Position numbers and translations under genes: made by a program
Shown: piece after piece, positions 33,345 through 39,021 of the stretch
Layout: each line of letters opens with the position of its first letter
Numbering within the stretch: the stretch's first letter is position 1
Source of the DNA: Acidobacteriota bacterium
Lineage (GTDB): Bacteria > Acidobacteriota > Vicinamibacteria > Fen-336
NCBI GenBank assembly: GCA_011526565.1
Contig: WYBL01000159.1
Span: 1 to 39,021 of the forward strand
Direction: 5' to 3'
Length of the DNA stretch: 39,021 nucleotides
Notes under the pieces: generated by a model
The model's database searches: none
Told to the model about the DNA's origin: nothing
Seen by the model: only the letters and a program-made list of their open reading frames with translations

Positions 33345-33720
33345 TCAGCGCCCCAGCCAGTGCGAGACCACGTCGACCTGGTAGTCGATGCGGTCGGCGA
33401 CGAACACGTTGGGGACGAACAGCGTAGACCCGTGCGGCTTGTGGCGGTGGCGGAGCCCACGGCGGGCGCCGTGATCCGGAACGTGCGCCTTGCCTCGTTG
33501 GTCTTCGGCGGGTGGTGACGCGCCATGTCGCGCAGCGGGTCCGCGACCTTCTCGTCGACGACCCGACTCCACCGCTCGTCGAGGCTGCGGGCGTTGTCCG
33601 CCCCCGCCTGCTGCGGGACCGGGAATGAGAACGCGGTGGCCAGTAGCAGCGCGGCGAGCGCCGCCGCGTGCCGCCCAGCCGCGCCAGCGCGCGCCTGCGC
33701 CCGGATTGTGCCCCGTCGTG
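33345..33720 (-). pseudogene. Frame-disrupted secreted hypothetical protein
   Basis: One minus-strand frame encodes a signal-peptide-like region (HAAALAALLLATAFSFPV followed by PQQAGADN) and a natural-looking charged segment (DERWSRVVDEKVADPLRDMA, TFRITAPAVGSATAT). The next frame then encodes the likely C-terminus (KPHGSTLFVPNVFVADRIDY, QVDVVSHWLGR) ending at 33345. Inserting one base near 33450-33470 would join them. No ATG, GTG or TTG start lies in a sensible place for the first part either, so the 5' limit is approximate. It may be a decayed gene or carry sequencing errors. No family is recognised. Confidence 0.45.
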
Positions 33721-33743
33721 GCAGCCGGACCGCGGTGTCCCGC

Positions 33744-34115
33744 TCAACTCGCGCAGAGCGAGCGCAGCAGGCCGAGCAGTTCGTCGTTGTCCGCCGGTTT
33801 CTGCAGGAACGCCGCCGCACCGGCGGCCAACGCCTCCTCCCGCACCGCCTGCCCGGCGCGGGCGGTCAGCACGACGACCTGGGTGCGGTCCAGGTTCGGG
33901 TTGGACTTGATCCGCTTCAGCACGGTCATGCCGTCGCCGCCGGGAAGCCCCAGGTCGAGCAGGATCGCGTCCGGGCGGCCGGAGCGGACCGCGGCGAGCG
34001 CCGCCACCGAGTCCGCCGCGGCCAGCGTCTCGTAGCCCCAGGCCTGGAGCCGCAGTTGCACGCCCCGGCGGGTGTCGGCGTCGTCTTCGACGAGCAGGAT
34101 CCGGCGCTTAGGCAT
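33744..34115 (-). CDS. Response regulator receiver protein, partner of the histidine kinase
   Basis: Predicted 123-residue stand-alone receiver. Acidic residues E10-D11-D12, phosphoacceptor D54 (in ILLDLGLPGGDG), T84 and K106 are intact. It has no output domain, so it must signal by protein interaction or pass phosphate on. Its ATG overlaps the kinase stop by 8 nt (ATGCCTAA), a coupled arrangement that makes the histidine kinase its cognate partner. A GGAGGA ribosome binding site lies in the kinase end. Confidence 0.93.
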   Translation of the reverse strand: MPKRRILLVEDDADTRRGVQLRLQAWGYETLAAADSVAALAAVRSGRPDAILLDLGLPGGDGMTVLKRIKSNPNLDRTQVVVLTARAGQAVREEALAAGAAAFLQKPADNDELLGLLRSLCAS

Positions 34116-35235
34116 TCTCGTCCTCCGTGGCTCGATGAAACGGCAGCGTGAAGGTCATCGTCGATCCCTCACCCGGGACGCTGGTGGCCCAGATGCGCCC
34201 TCCCTGGCGCTCGACCAGCTCGCGGCAGATGTAGAGCCCGAGCCCGAGTCCACGCCGGGCGGCATCGTCGACGCCTTCGACCTGGTAGAGGCGGTCGAAG
34301 ATGTGGTCGAGCACGTCGGCCGACATGCCGCGCCCGCTGTCCTCCACCACGATTCGGGCGAAGCCCGCCTGTTCCGGGTCGCGCGCGGCTTCCACCCGGA
34401 CGCTGCCGCCGGGCGGGGTGAACTTGAGCGCGTTGTCGAGCAGGTTGGTGACCACCTGGCGCAGCCGCGCCGGGTCGGCGCGGACCGCGGGCAGTTCCGG
34501 GTCGAGCTGGGTGTCGAGCGCCAGGCCCTTCTCCGCGGCCACCGATCGCAGCGTCCGCACCAGGTCGGTGATCAGCCCGCCGGCATCGACGGCGCGCGGC
34601 TCCACCAGCAGCTTGCCGGTTTCCGCCCGCGTGCTCTCCAGCAGGTCCCCGATCATGGTGCGCAGCTGGCGGACGTTGCGCAGCACGACCTGCAGATACT
34701 CCTGCTGGGTGGCGGAGAGTTCCCCGGCCAGTCCGTCGGCCAACAGGGTCACGAACTGGTAGATCGCGGTCAGCGGCGTGCGCAGCTCGTGGGAGACGTG
34801 GGACAGCACCTGGTCCTTGAGCGCGAGCTGCTGCTGGCGGCGCGCCTCGAGCGCACGATTGGCCTCGTCGAGCGCGCGGGCCCGCTCCGTCAGCACGTCG
34901 CGGTCCGCCCGCACGTGGGCCGTCAGCAGCGCCAGCGAGACGTAGATCAACAGCCGGGTCGCGGCGTTCCAGGCCGAGATCCACCACGCGCCGCTCACGT
35001 GCCACAGCAGGTCGGCGACGAACCAGCCGACGCTGCCGCCGACCGCGACGATCAGCCCGGACACGCGCCCGAGCAGCCACGCGCTGGTGACGATCGGAAC
35101 CAGGTAGAAGAGGGAGAAACCGATGTCCGGGCCGGTCACGTAGTCGACCCACGCGATCGGCGCGATCAGGCCGAGCGCGAGGCCGGTGCCGGCCCAGCGG
35201 CGTCCGGCAGGGTGCGGCGGGCGGTGGGTCAGCAA
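34108..35235 (-). CDS. Membrane-bound sensor histidine kinase
   Basis: Predicted 375-residue kinase from TTG 35235. About four N-terminal transmembrane helices (roughly 14-105) form an integral-membrane sensor without a large periplasmic domain. A coiled coil (about 110-140) follows, then a HisKA dimerisation domain with SHVSHELRTPL (phosphorylated H149). The HATPase domain has N-box NLLDNALKF, G1 DSGRGM and G2 GLGLGLYI. The frame is open up to an ATG at 35319. However, a TAGGAT hexamer (35265-35270) would initiate transcription after that ATG, and GGGAGG lies just upstream of TTG 35235. The start could also be the CTG next to it. It phosphorylates the receiver encoded immediately downstream; the input signal is unknown. 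Confidence 0.9.
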   Translation of the reverse strand: MLTHRPPHPAGRRWAGTGLALGLIAPIAWVDYVTGPDIGFSLFYLVPIVTSAWLLGRVSGLIVAVGGSVGWFVADLLWHVSGAWWISAWNAATRLLIYVSLALLTAHVRADRDVLTERARALDEANRALEARRQQQLALKDQVLSHVSHELRTPLTAIYQFVTLLADGLAGELSATQQEYLQVVLRNVRQLRTMIGDLLESTRAETGKLLVEPRAVDAGGLITDLVRTLRSVAAEKGLALDTQLDPELPAVRADPARLRQVVTNLLDNALKFTPPGGSVRVEAARDPEQAGFARIVVEDSGRGMSADVLDHIFDRLYQVEGVDDAARRGLGLGLYICRELVERQGGRIWATSVPGEGSTMTFTLPFHRATEDENA

Positions 35236-35264
35236 GGGCCTCCCAAGGTTGCGTGGATGCACCG

Positions 35265-35270
35265 ATCCTA
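35265..35270 (-). promoter_or_regulatory. -10-like TAGGAT of the histidine kinase/receiver operon
   Basis: On the minus strand TAGGAT lies 29 nt before the chosen TTG start. It is only 35 bp from the oppositely directed TACACT of the small membrane protein gene, so the two promoters share one short region. Confidence 0.45.
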
Positions 35271-35304
35271 ACCGAGGGGGCAGCGTCCGGCGCCCCGGAG
35301 CCGC

Positions 35305-35310
35305 TACACT
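35305..35310 (+). promoter_or_regulatory. -10-like TACACT of the small membrane protein gene
   Basis: TACACT ends 7 nt before ATG 35318, with no ribosome binding site between, implying a leaderless transcript. Confidence 0.5.
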
Positions 35311-35317
35311 CGCGGGC

Positions 35318-35698
35318 ATGGGTGAGGAGCGCCCGCATCCCGCGTTCGGCGTGCTGGTCCTCGCGATGTCGTCGCCCGGTTACCTGGCGGCGACGGGCGT
35401 GATCCCGTCGGACGACTCCGACTTCGGTGCGCCACGCTGGGTCGTCGCCTGGATCGTCGTCGCGACCTTCGGCTACATCGGCCTGTGGCTGCTGGGCTCG
35501 GGCGGCGGGCCCCGCTGGGCGGGAATCGCGGGGCGGGTGCTGGCTCCGGTGCTCGCCAGCGCGCTGGCCCTGCACGCCTTCGACCATGGGTTCGGCCGCA
35601 CCGGCTTCGTCCAGGTCGCCTGGTTCGGGCTGGGCCTGCTGACGGCACTGGTGGCCACCCACCACTGGAAGAACCTGGTCGGCTTCCTGCGCCTCTGA
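35318..35698 (+). CDS. Small integral membrane protein, four predicted helices
   Basis: Predicted 126-residue protein. Hydrophobic segments at about 9-30, 43-62, 70-92 and 100-118 suggest four transmembrane helices. Short polar loops include SDDSDFGAPR and HAFDHGFGRTGF; a HHW sits near the C-terminus. I do not recognise a family. It is transcribed away from the histidine kinase gene from a facing promoter 35 bp distant, so shared regulation is possible. ATG 35318 has no ribosome binding site and follows a TACACT by 7 nt, so leaderless initiation is likely. Confidence 0.7.
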   Translation: MGEERPHPAFGVLVLAMSSPGYLAATGVIPSDDSDFGAPRWVVAWIVVATFGYIGLWLLGSGGGPRWAGIAGRVLAPVLASALALHAFDHGFGRTGFVQVAWFGLGLLTALVATHHWKNLVGFLRL

Positions 35699-35743
35699 AC
35701 CGTTCTCGCAGGGCGTCTGGCGCCACTCGGGAGCCGCGCGGCT

Positions 35744-36334
35744 CTAGTCTTCCCGCGGCTCGGGGACGTCCGCCACCGAGAGCCACACGAGGCGCGGGAC
35801 CCCGCCGTCGGCCCGGACGCCGAAGCGGGCTCGGGAACGCCCGCTCGAGCAGCACAACGCGTTCGCGTCGAGGTAGCGCGCGTAGGTCGCTTCGACCTGT
35901 TCGCCCTCGCCGAGGTCGATCGCGAGCAACTCGCCGTCGGTGCGCGGGTCCATCGGCCGCGGCGAGAGGGTGCCGGCGAACGTTCCGTCCACGAACACGA
36001 ACGCCTGCATCACGTGAGAGCGGCACTGCCCGCCGAACGCGCCGAAGCCGCGCACCACCTCGAGGCGATCCCGCACGGTGGAAGCGCCGTCGCGCAGGAG
36101 CCATCCCGCCGCGGCGACGGCGCGCTGGGCCCCCGTCGTCGCCTCGCGGGCGAGCGGGGCGCACCGCGTGTCGGCTCCCGCCGGCTCGGCTCCGCCGGGC
36201 GACGCCGCCGGCGGCGTGGGCAGCGGCGCGGCGCCCGCGTTCCACTGCACGAGCCCCGCGTCCAGCCAGCTCCGCTCCCCGGCGCCGGCGAGCGCTGCCG
36301 TCAACAGCCAGGCCCCGATCCACGCGTTCCGCAT
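35744..36334 (-). CDS. Secreted LppP/LprE-like protein
   Basis: Predicted 196-residue protein from ATG 36334, chosen because GGAGG ends 4 nt upstream. The signal peptide (MRNAWIGAWLLTAALAGAGE) is a plain one without a lipobox. A Pro/Ala/Gly-rich spacer follows (about 35-70). The C-terminal half (VMQAFVFVDGTFAGTLSPRP, then QVEATYARYLDANALCCSSG) has the layout of the LppP/LprE lipoprotein family known from actinobacteria. Three cysteines in the mature part could form disulfides. No function is known for that family. It is divergent from the methyltransferase at 36388, whose -10 hexamer lies in the 53-bp gap. Confidence 0.6.
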   Translation of the reverse strand: MRNAWIGAWLLTAALAGAGERSWLDAGLVQWNAGAAPLPTPPAASPGGAEPAGADTRCAPLAREATTGAQRAVAAAGWLLRDGASTVRDRLEVVRGFGAFGGQCRSHVMQAFVFVDGTFAGTLSPRPMDPRTDGELLAIDLGEGEQVEATYARYLDANALCCSSGRSRARFGVRADGGVPRLVWLSVADVPEPRED

Positions 36335-36375
36335 CCCACCTCCGCGCCCCGCCGGCATCCGGGCGCCCCGCGCGC

Positions 36376-36381
36376 TAGTCT
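36376..36381 (+). promoter_or_regulatory. -10-like TAGTCT of the methyltransferase gene
   Basis: TAGTCT ends exactly 6 nt before ATG 36388. The six intervening bases contain no ribosome binding site, so translation is probably leaderless. Confidence 0.5.
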
Positions 36382-36387
36382 CGGGGC

Positions 36388-37110
36388 ATGCAACTCTACG
36401 ACGACCTGACGCCCTGGTACCGCCTGGTCGACCCGCCCGGGGACCACGCCGAAGAGGCCGCGACCTACGAGTCCGGGTTCGTGCGCGCCGCCTCGGGGGA
36501 CGCGCACGCGCTGCTCGAGCTCGGCGCCGGCGCGGGCCACAACGCGGTCCACCTCAAGCGCCGCTTCCGGTGCACGCTGTCCGACCTGTCGCCGGCGATG
36601 CTGGCGCTGTCTCGCGAACTGAACCCGGAGTGCGAGCACGTGGCCGGCGACATGCGCACGCTGCGGCTCGGGCGCACGTTCGACGCGGTGCTGGTCCACG
36701 ACGCGATCGTCTACATGACGAGCGAGACCGACCTGCGCGCAGCGATCGAGACCGCGTTCGTCCACACCCGGCCCGGCGGGGCCGCGCTGTTCGCTCCGGA
36801 CTTCGTGCGCGAGCGCTTCCGGGCCGGCACGGCCCTGATCGAAGGCGAAGCCGGCGATCGCGCGCTGCGCTGCATCGAGTGGTGCTGGGACCCGGACCCC
36901 GCGGACTGCACCTACCGCGCCGAGTACGCGTTCCTGCTGCGCGAGGGAAACGAGGTGCGGTCGATCCACGATCGCCACCTCGAGGGCCTGTTTCCCCGCG
37001 CGACGTGGATCGCGCTGCTGGAGGCGACGGGCTACCGCGTCGAGCTGATCGCGCGCCCGATCGACGAGGAGGGCGGCACCGACGAGGTGTTCCTCTGCCG
37101 TCGCCCCTGA
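36388..37110 (+). CDS. Class I SAM-dependent methyltransferase
   Basis: Predicted 240-residue soluble enzyme. The N-terminal YDDLTPWYRLVDPPGDH is typical of small-molecule methyltransferases. Motif I is ELGAGAG (44-50), which binds S-adenosylmethionine. The acidic end of strand 2 is SDLSPAML, followed by AGDMRTL and the motif IV region FDAVLVHDAIVYM. The C-terminal part is beta-rich and specific. Substrate cannot be predicted. It converges on the thioesterase gene with a 9-nt gap. Confidence 0.87.
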   Translation: MQLYDDLTPWYRLVDPPGDHAEEAATYESGFVRAASGDAHALLELGAGAGHNAVHLKRRFRCTLSDLSPAMLALSRELNPECEHVAGDMRTLRLGRTFDAVLVHDAIVYMTSETDLRAAIETAFVHTRPGGAALFAPDFVRERFRAGTALIEGEAGDRALRCIEWCWDPDPADCTYRAEYAFLLREGNEVRSIHDRHLEGLFPRATWIALLEATGYRVELIARPIDEEGGTDEVFLCRRP

Positions 37111-37119
37111 CCGCGGGGT

Positions 37120-37560
37120 TCAGCGCGGGGCGGGCCCCGTCGGCCCGAGGGCCGCGAGCCGGCGCAACGCGTCGGGGCCGAGCGGGTGCGAGCGGCGGCT
37201 GGCCTCGTTCACGTGCACGATCACGCTGCGCGCCGTGGCCACGCAGCGTTCGCCCTGGAACAGCGCCTGCTCGAGGGTCACCGAGCTGCGGCCCGTCGCG
37301 GCCACCCGGGTGCCGATCTCGACCCGGCCCGGCCACAGGATCTCGCCCCGGAAATCGACCTGGAGGCTGGCGATGACGAAGCCGCAGCCCGGTTCGCACA
37401 GCGGCTGGTCGGAGGCGAGGAGCAGCTCGACTCGTCCCGTCTCCAGCATCGTGGCGAACACGGCGTTGTTGACGTGCCCCTGGCGGTCGGTGTCGGCGTA
37501 GCGCAGCTTCTCGTGCGTCTTCAGCGGGAACTCGGCGAGCGTCGGGACCGGCGCGGTCAT
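37120..37560 (-). CDS. Acyl-CoA thioesterase, 4HBT hot-dog family
   Basis: Predicted 146-residue single hot-dog protein. RYADTDRQGHVNNAVF (20-35) is the active-site loop of 4-hydroxybenzoyl-CoA thioesterase/YbgC-like enzymes, with the catalytic Asp at D23 or D25. The central helix, the VDFRGEILWPG strand and the EQALFQGERCVATARSVIVHV strands complete the fold. It hydrolyses acyl-CoA thioesters; chain preference is unknown. ATG 37560 has GGAGG at a 5-nt spacer, with a GATACT hexamer (37579-37584) upstream. It is divergent from the radical SAM gene. Confidence 0.88.
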   Translation of the reverse strand: MTAPVPTLAEFPLKTHEKLRYADTDRQGHVNNAVFATMLETGRVELLLASDQPLCEPGCGFVIASLQVDFRGEILWPGRVEIGTRVAATGRSSVTLEQALFQGERCVATARSVIVHVNEASRRSHPLGPDALRRLAALGPTGPAPR

Positions 37561-37615
37561 GGGGAGCCTCCGCGCTGCAGTATCTCCCGCCGCGATCGTG
37601 GCGCACCGGCGGCGC

Positions 37616-37621
37616 TAACAT
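37616..37621 (+). promoter_or_regulatory. -10-like TAACAT of the radical SAM gene
   Basis: TAACAT ends 20 nt before ATG 37642, leaving a short leader with AGGAG (37631-37635) at a 6-nt spacer. Confidence 0.45.
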
Positions 37622-37641
37622 GCCCCGGGCAGGAGCACGTG

Positions 37642-38589
37642 ATGACGCTGCCGTCACTGGCGCGGTTCGTCTTCGGTCGGCGGCCCGGGCTGATCCCGCT
37701 GCGCGACCGCATCGCCTACGCTCCCTACCTGGTCCAGCTCGTCGTCACCCGCCGCTGCAACCTGCGCTGCGGCTACTGCAACGAGTACGACCGCACCAGC
37801 GGACCCGTGCCGTGGGACGACCTGGCCGCCCGCGTCGGCCGCATCCGCGAACTGGGCGCGCTGGCCCTCGAGTTCACGGGCGGCGAGCCGCTGCTCCACC
37901 CGCGGCTCGTCGACCTCGTGCGGGTGGCCACGCAGCACGACTTCCCGCGCCGGATGCTGATCTCGAACGCGCTGCTGCTGACCGACGAGGCGATCGCGGG
38001 GCTGAACGACGCGGGACTCACGGACCTCCAGGTCAGCGTCGACGGCGCCCGCGCCAACGAAACCACCCGCAAGACGCTCGACACGCTGCGCGAGCGGCTG
38101 GTCCGTCTCGCGGAGCAGGCGCGCTTCCGCGTCGTCGTGAGCGCCGTCGTGGGCGCCTGCCCGCCGGAGGAGACGCTGGAGACGATCGACTTCGCGCGGG
38201 CGCACGGGCTGCGGCCGCGGGTCCTGCTGCTGCACGGCAGGACCGGGCAGCTCGAGCCGGACGCGACCGTGGCGCACGACTACCGGGCGGCGATGGCGCG
38301 GCTGGGCGGGCGCGGTCGCGAGGCCGGCGGCTACCGCGATCGCCTGCTCGCAGGGCGGGCGGCACCGTTCCGGTGCCGCGCGGGCTCCCGCTACCTCTAC
38401 GTCGACGAGCATGGCGACGCCCACTGGTGCAGCCAGCAGGCCGCGCGCTTCACGCGGCCGCTGCTGGAGTACGGGCCTGCAGAGCTCGCCGCGCAGTTCC
38501 ACCTCCCGAAGGGCGCCTGCGCCGACCGCTGCACGATCGGTTGCGCCCGCACCTGCTCGGCGCCCGACGCCTGGCGCGCCCAGGGCTGA
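37642..38589 (+). CDS. Radical SAM protein with SPASM-like cysteine cluster
   Basis: Predicted 315-residue enzyme. The SAM-binding 4Fe-4S cluster is formed by CNLRCGYC (C39, C43, C46), and FTGGEPLLHP (78-87) is the glycine-rich SAM contact. After the partial TIM barrel, further cysteines occur at 245, 263, 293, 297, 301 and 305, the last four as CX3CX3CX3C. This resembles the auxiliary-cluster SPASM or twitch domains of peptide-modifying or dehydrogenase-type enzymes. No precursor peptide gene is evident within 1 kb on either side, so small-molecule chemistry is equally possible. Start ATG 37642 was chosen from AGGAG; a GTG directly before it is in frame. The next gene (methyltransferase) converges. 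Confidence 0.87.
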   Translation: MTLPSLARFVFGRRPGLIPLRDRIAYAPYLVQLVVTRRCNLRCGYCNEYDRTSGPVPWDDLAARVGRIRELGALALEFTGGEPLLHPRLVDLVRVATQHDFPRRMLISNALLLTDEAIAGLNDAGLTDLQVSVDGARANETTRKTLDTLRERLVRLAEQARFRVVVSAVVGACPPEETLETIDFARAHGLRPRVLLLHGRTGQLEPDATVAHDYRAAMARLGGRGREAGGYRDRLLAGRAAPFRCRAGSRYLYVDEHGDAHWCSQQAARFTRPLLEYGPAELAAQFHLPKGACADRCTIGCARTCSAPDAWRAQG

Positions 38590-38598
38590 ACGGGCGGC

Positions 38599-39021
38599 TC
38601 AGGACCCCGCGGCGCCGGGCCGCGAGCGGCACACCAGGAACGCCTGGCGAGGGCCGAAACCCCAGCGGTCGAGAGCCGCGTCGAAGAACCGCTGCCCGCG
38701 GTAGGTGAGCGCCGACAGGGTGGCGAGGCGCAGGCCGTCGACGACGCCGCGCAGAACGGGCCAGCGGCGCCGGCTGGGAATCGTGATCACCTTCCACACG
38801 TGGCCGTTGACGTGCATGCTGCCCTCGACGAAGAGCACCTCGAAGCCGGCGTCGCGCACGCGCTCGCGGATCGTCTCGACGGAGTAGTTGCGCACGTGGT
38901 CGGGGTTGTAGTCCGGCTCCTCGATCGGCACGAACAGGAAGAACGTGCCGCCGGGCGCGAGGCGGCGGCGGACGGCCGCGAGCAGCGCGCGGTCGTCGGG
39001 CACGTGCTCGAGCGTGTGCGA
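38599..39021 (-). CDS. Class I methyltransferase, 5' part beyond the window
   Basis: The 3' 140 codons of a gene that begins outside the window. The visible part starts with SHTLEHVPDD, the motif IV/V region of Methyltransf_11/23-type enzymes (LEHVPD), and goes on with LAAVRRRLAPGGTFFLFVPI (post-motif III). A YNPDHVRNYSVETIRERV segment and a basic C-terminus follow. The SAM-binding motif I must lie beyond 39021. Substrate unknown. It converges on the radical SAM gene with a 9-nt gap. Confidence 0.8.
   Translation of the reverse strand, partial: SHTLEHVPDDRALLAAVRRRLAPGGTFFLFVPIEEPDYNPDHVRNYSVETIRERVRDAGFEVLFVEGSMHVNGHVWKVITIPSRRRWPVLRGVVDGLRLATLSALTYRGQRFFDAALDRWGFGPRQAFLVCRSRPGAAGS

Noticed and set aside
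35236..35319. Histidine kinase starting at 35319
   Set aside because: This would overlap the divergent gene's start, and the TAGGAT hexamer at 35265-35270 lies downstream of it. GGGAGG points to TTG 35235.

Overview
The window is about 39 kb of very GC-rich bacterial DNA with densely packed genes and almost exclusively G/C third codon positions. Two families point to Acidobacteriota. One is an orphan duplicated MacB/FtsX-type permease of the ADOP type (Acidobacterial Duplicated Orphan Permease) with no ATPase beside it. The other is a secreted protein of the acidobacterial VWFA-related type. A class such as Vicinamibacteria or Thermoanaerobaculia would fit, but I cannot decide that from the sequence. 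No rRNA, tRNA, IS element, integrase, phage gene or CRISPR array is visible, so this looks like ordinary chromosome.

Layout. 1-3.84 kb: a GC-homopolymer left edge, a dimethylarginine dimethylaminohydrolase gene, a zinc-ribbon membrane protein and the ADOP permease. 3.95-15.6 kb, all on the plus strand: secreted VWFA-like protein, cytoplasmic MurI-like racemase, a 1705-residue Ser/Thr kinase with a zinc ribbon and about 31 TPRs, a Clp/Hsp100 AAA+ ATPase whose start codon overlaps the kinase stop, and a second MurI-like racemase carrying a signal peptide. 15.7-19.6 kb: a DUF2378-like protein overlapping a three-domain LigD (phosphoesterase-ligase-polymerase), then a PlsC-type acyltransferase. 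25.1-19.6 kb, minus strand: a tripartite RND efflux operon (lipoprotein adaptor, HAE1 pump, TolC-like channel) with abutting or overlapping cistrons. 25.3-28.9 kb: VWA protein with three C-terminal repeats, a secreted unknown, a single-domain response regulator, a frame-disrupted small gene and an RluA-type pseudouridine synthase. 29.1-33.7 kb, minus strand: a four-helix-bundle (S23/IVS-type) protein behind a 410-bp highly structured non-coding island, an ABC-F ATPase, a sulfotransferase-like protein, TruB, and a frame-disrupted secreted protein. 33.7-39.0 kb: a histidine kinase/receiver pair, a small membrane protein, an LppP/LprE-like secreted protein, a methyltransferase, a hot-dog thioesterase, a radical SAM protein with a SPASM-like cysteine cluster, and a methyltransferase cut by the window edge.

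Two places look most worth attention. The first is the racemase-kinase/TPR-Clp-racemase locus (6058-15580), where two closely similar racemase homologues, one predicted cytoplasmic and one predicted exported, bracket a translationally coupled kinase and unfoldase. The second is the island at 29441-29851. There a near-perfect hairpin swallows the ribosome binding site of the four-helix-bundle gene, and upstream of it lies a 191-bp inverted array of about 21-bp units. In addition, many genes have a TANNNT-type -10 hexamer very close to the start. In six cases the gap is only 6-8 nt with little or no usable Shine-Dalgarno, which suggests leaderless mRNAs.
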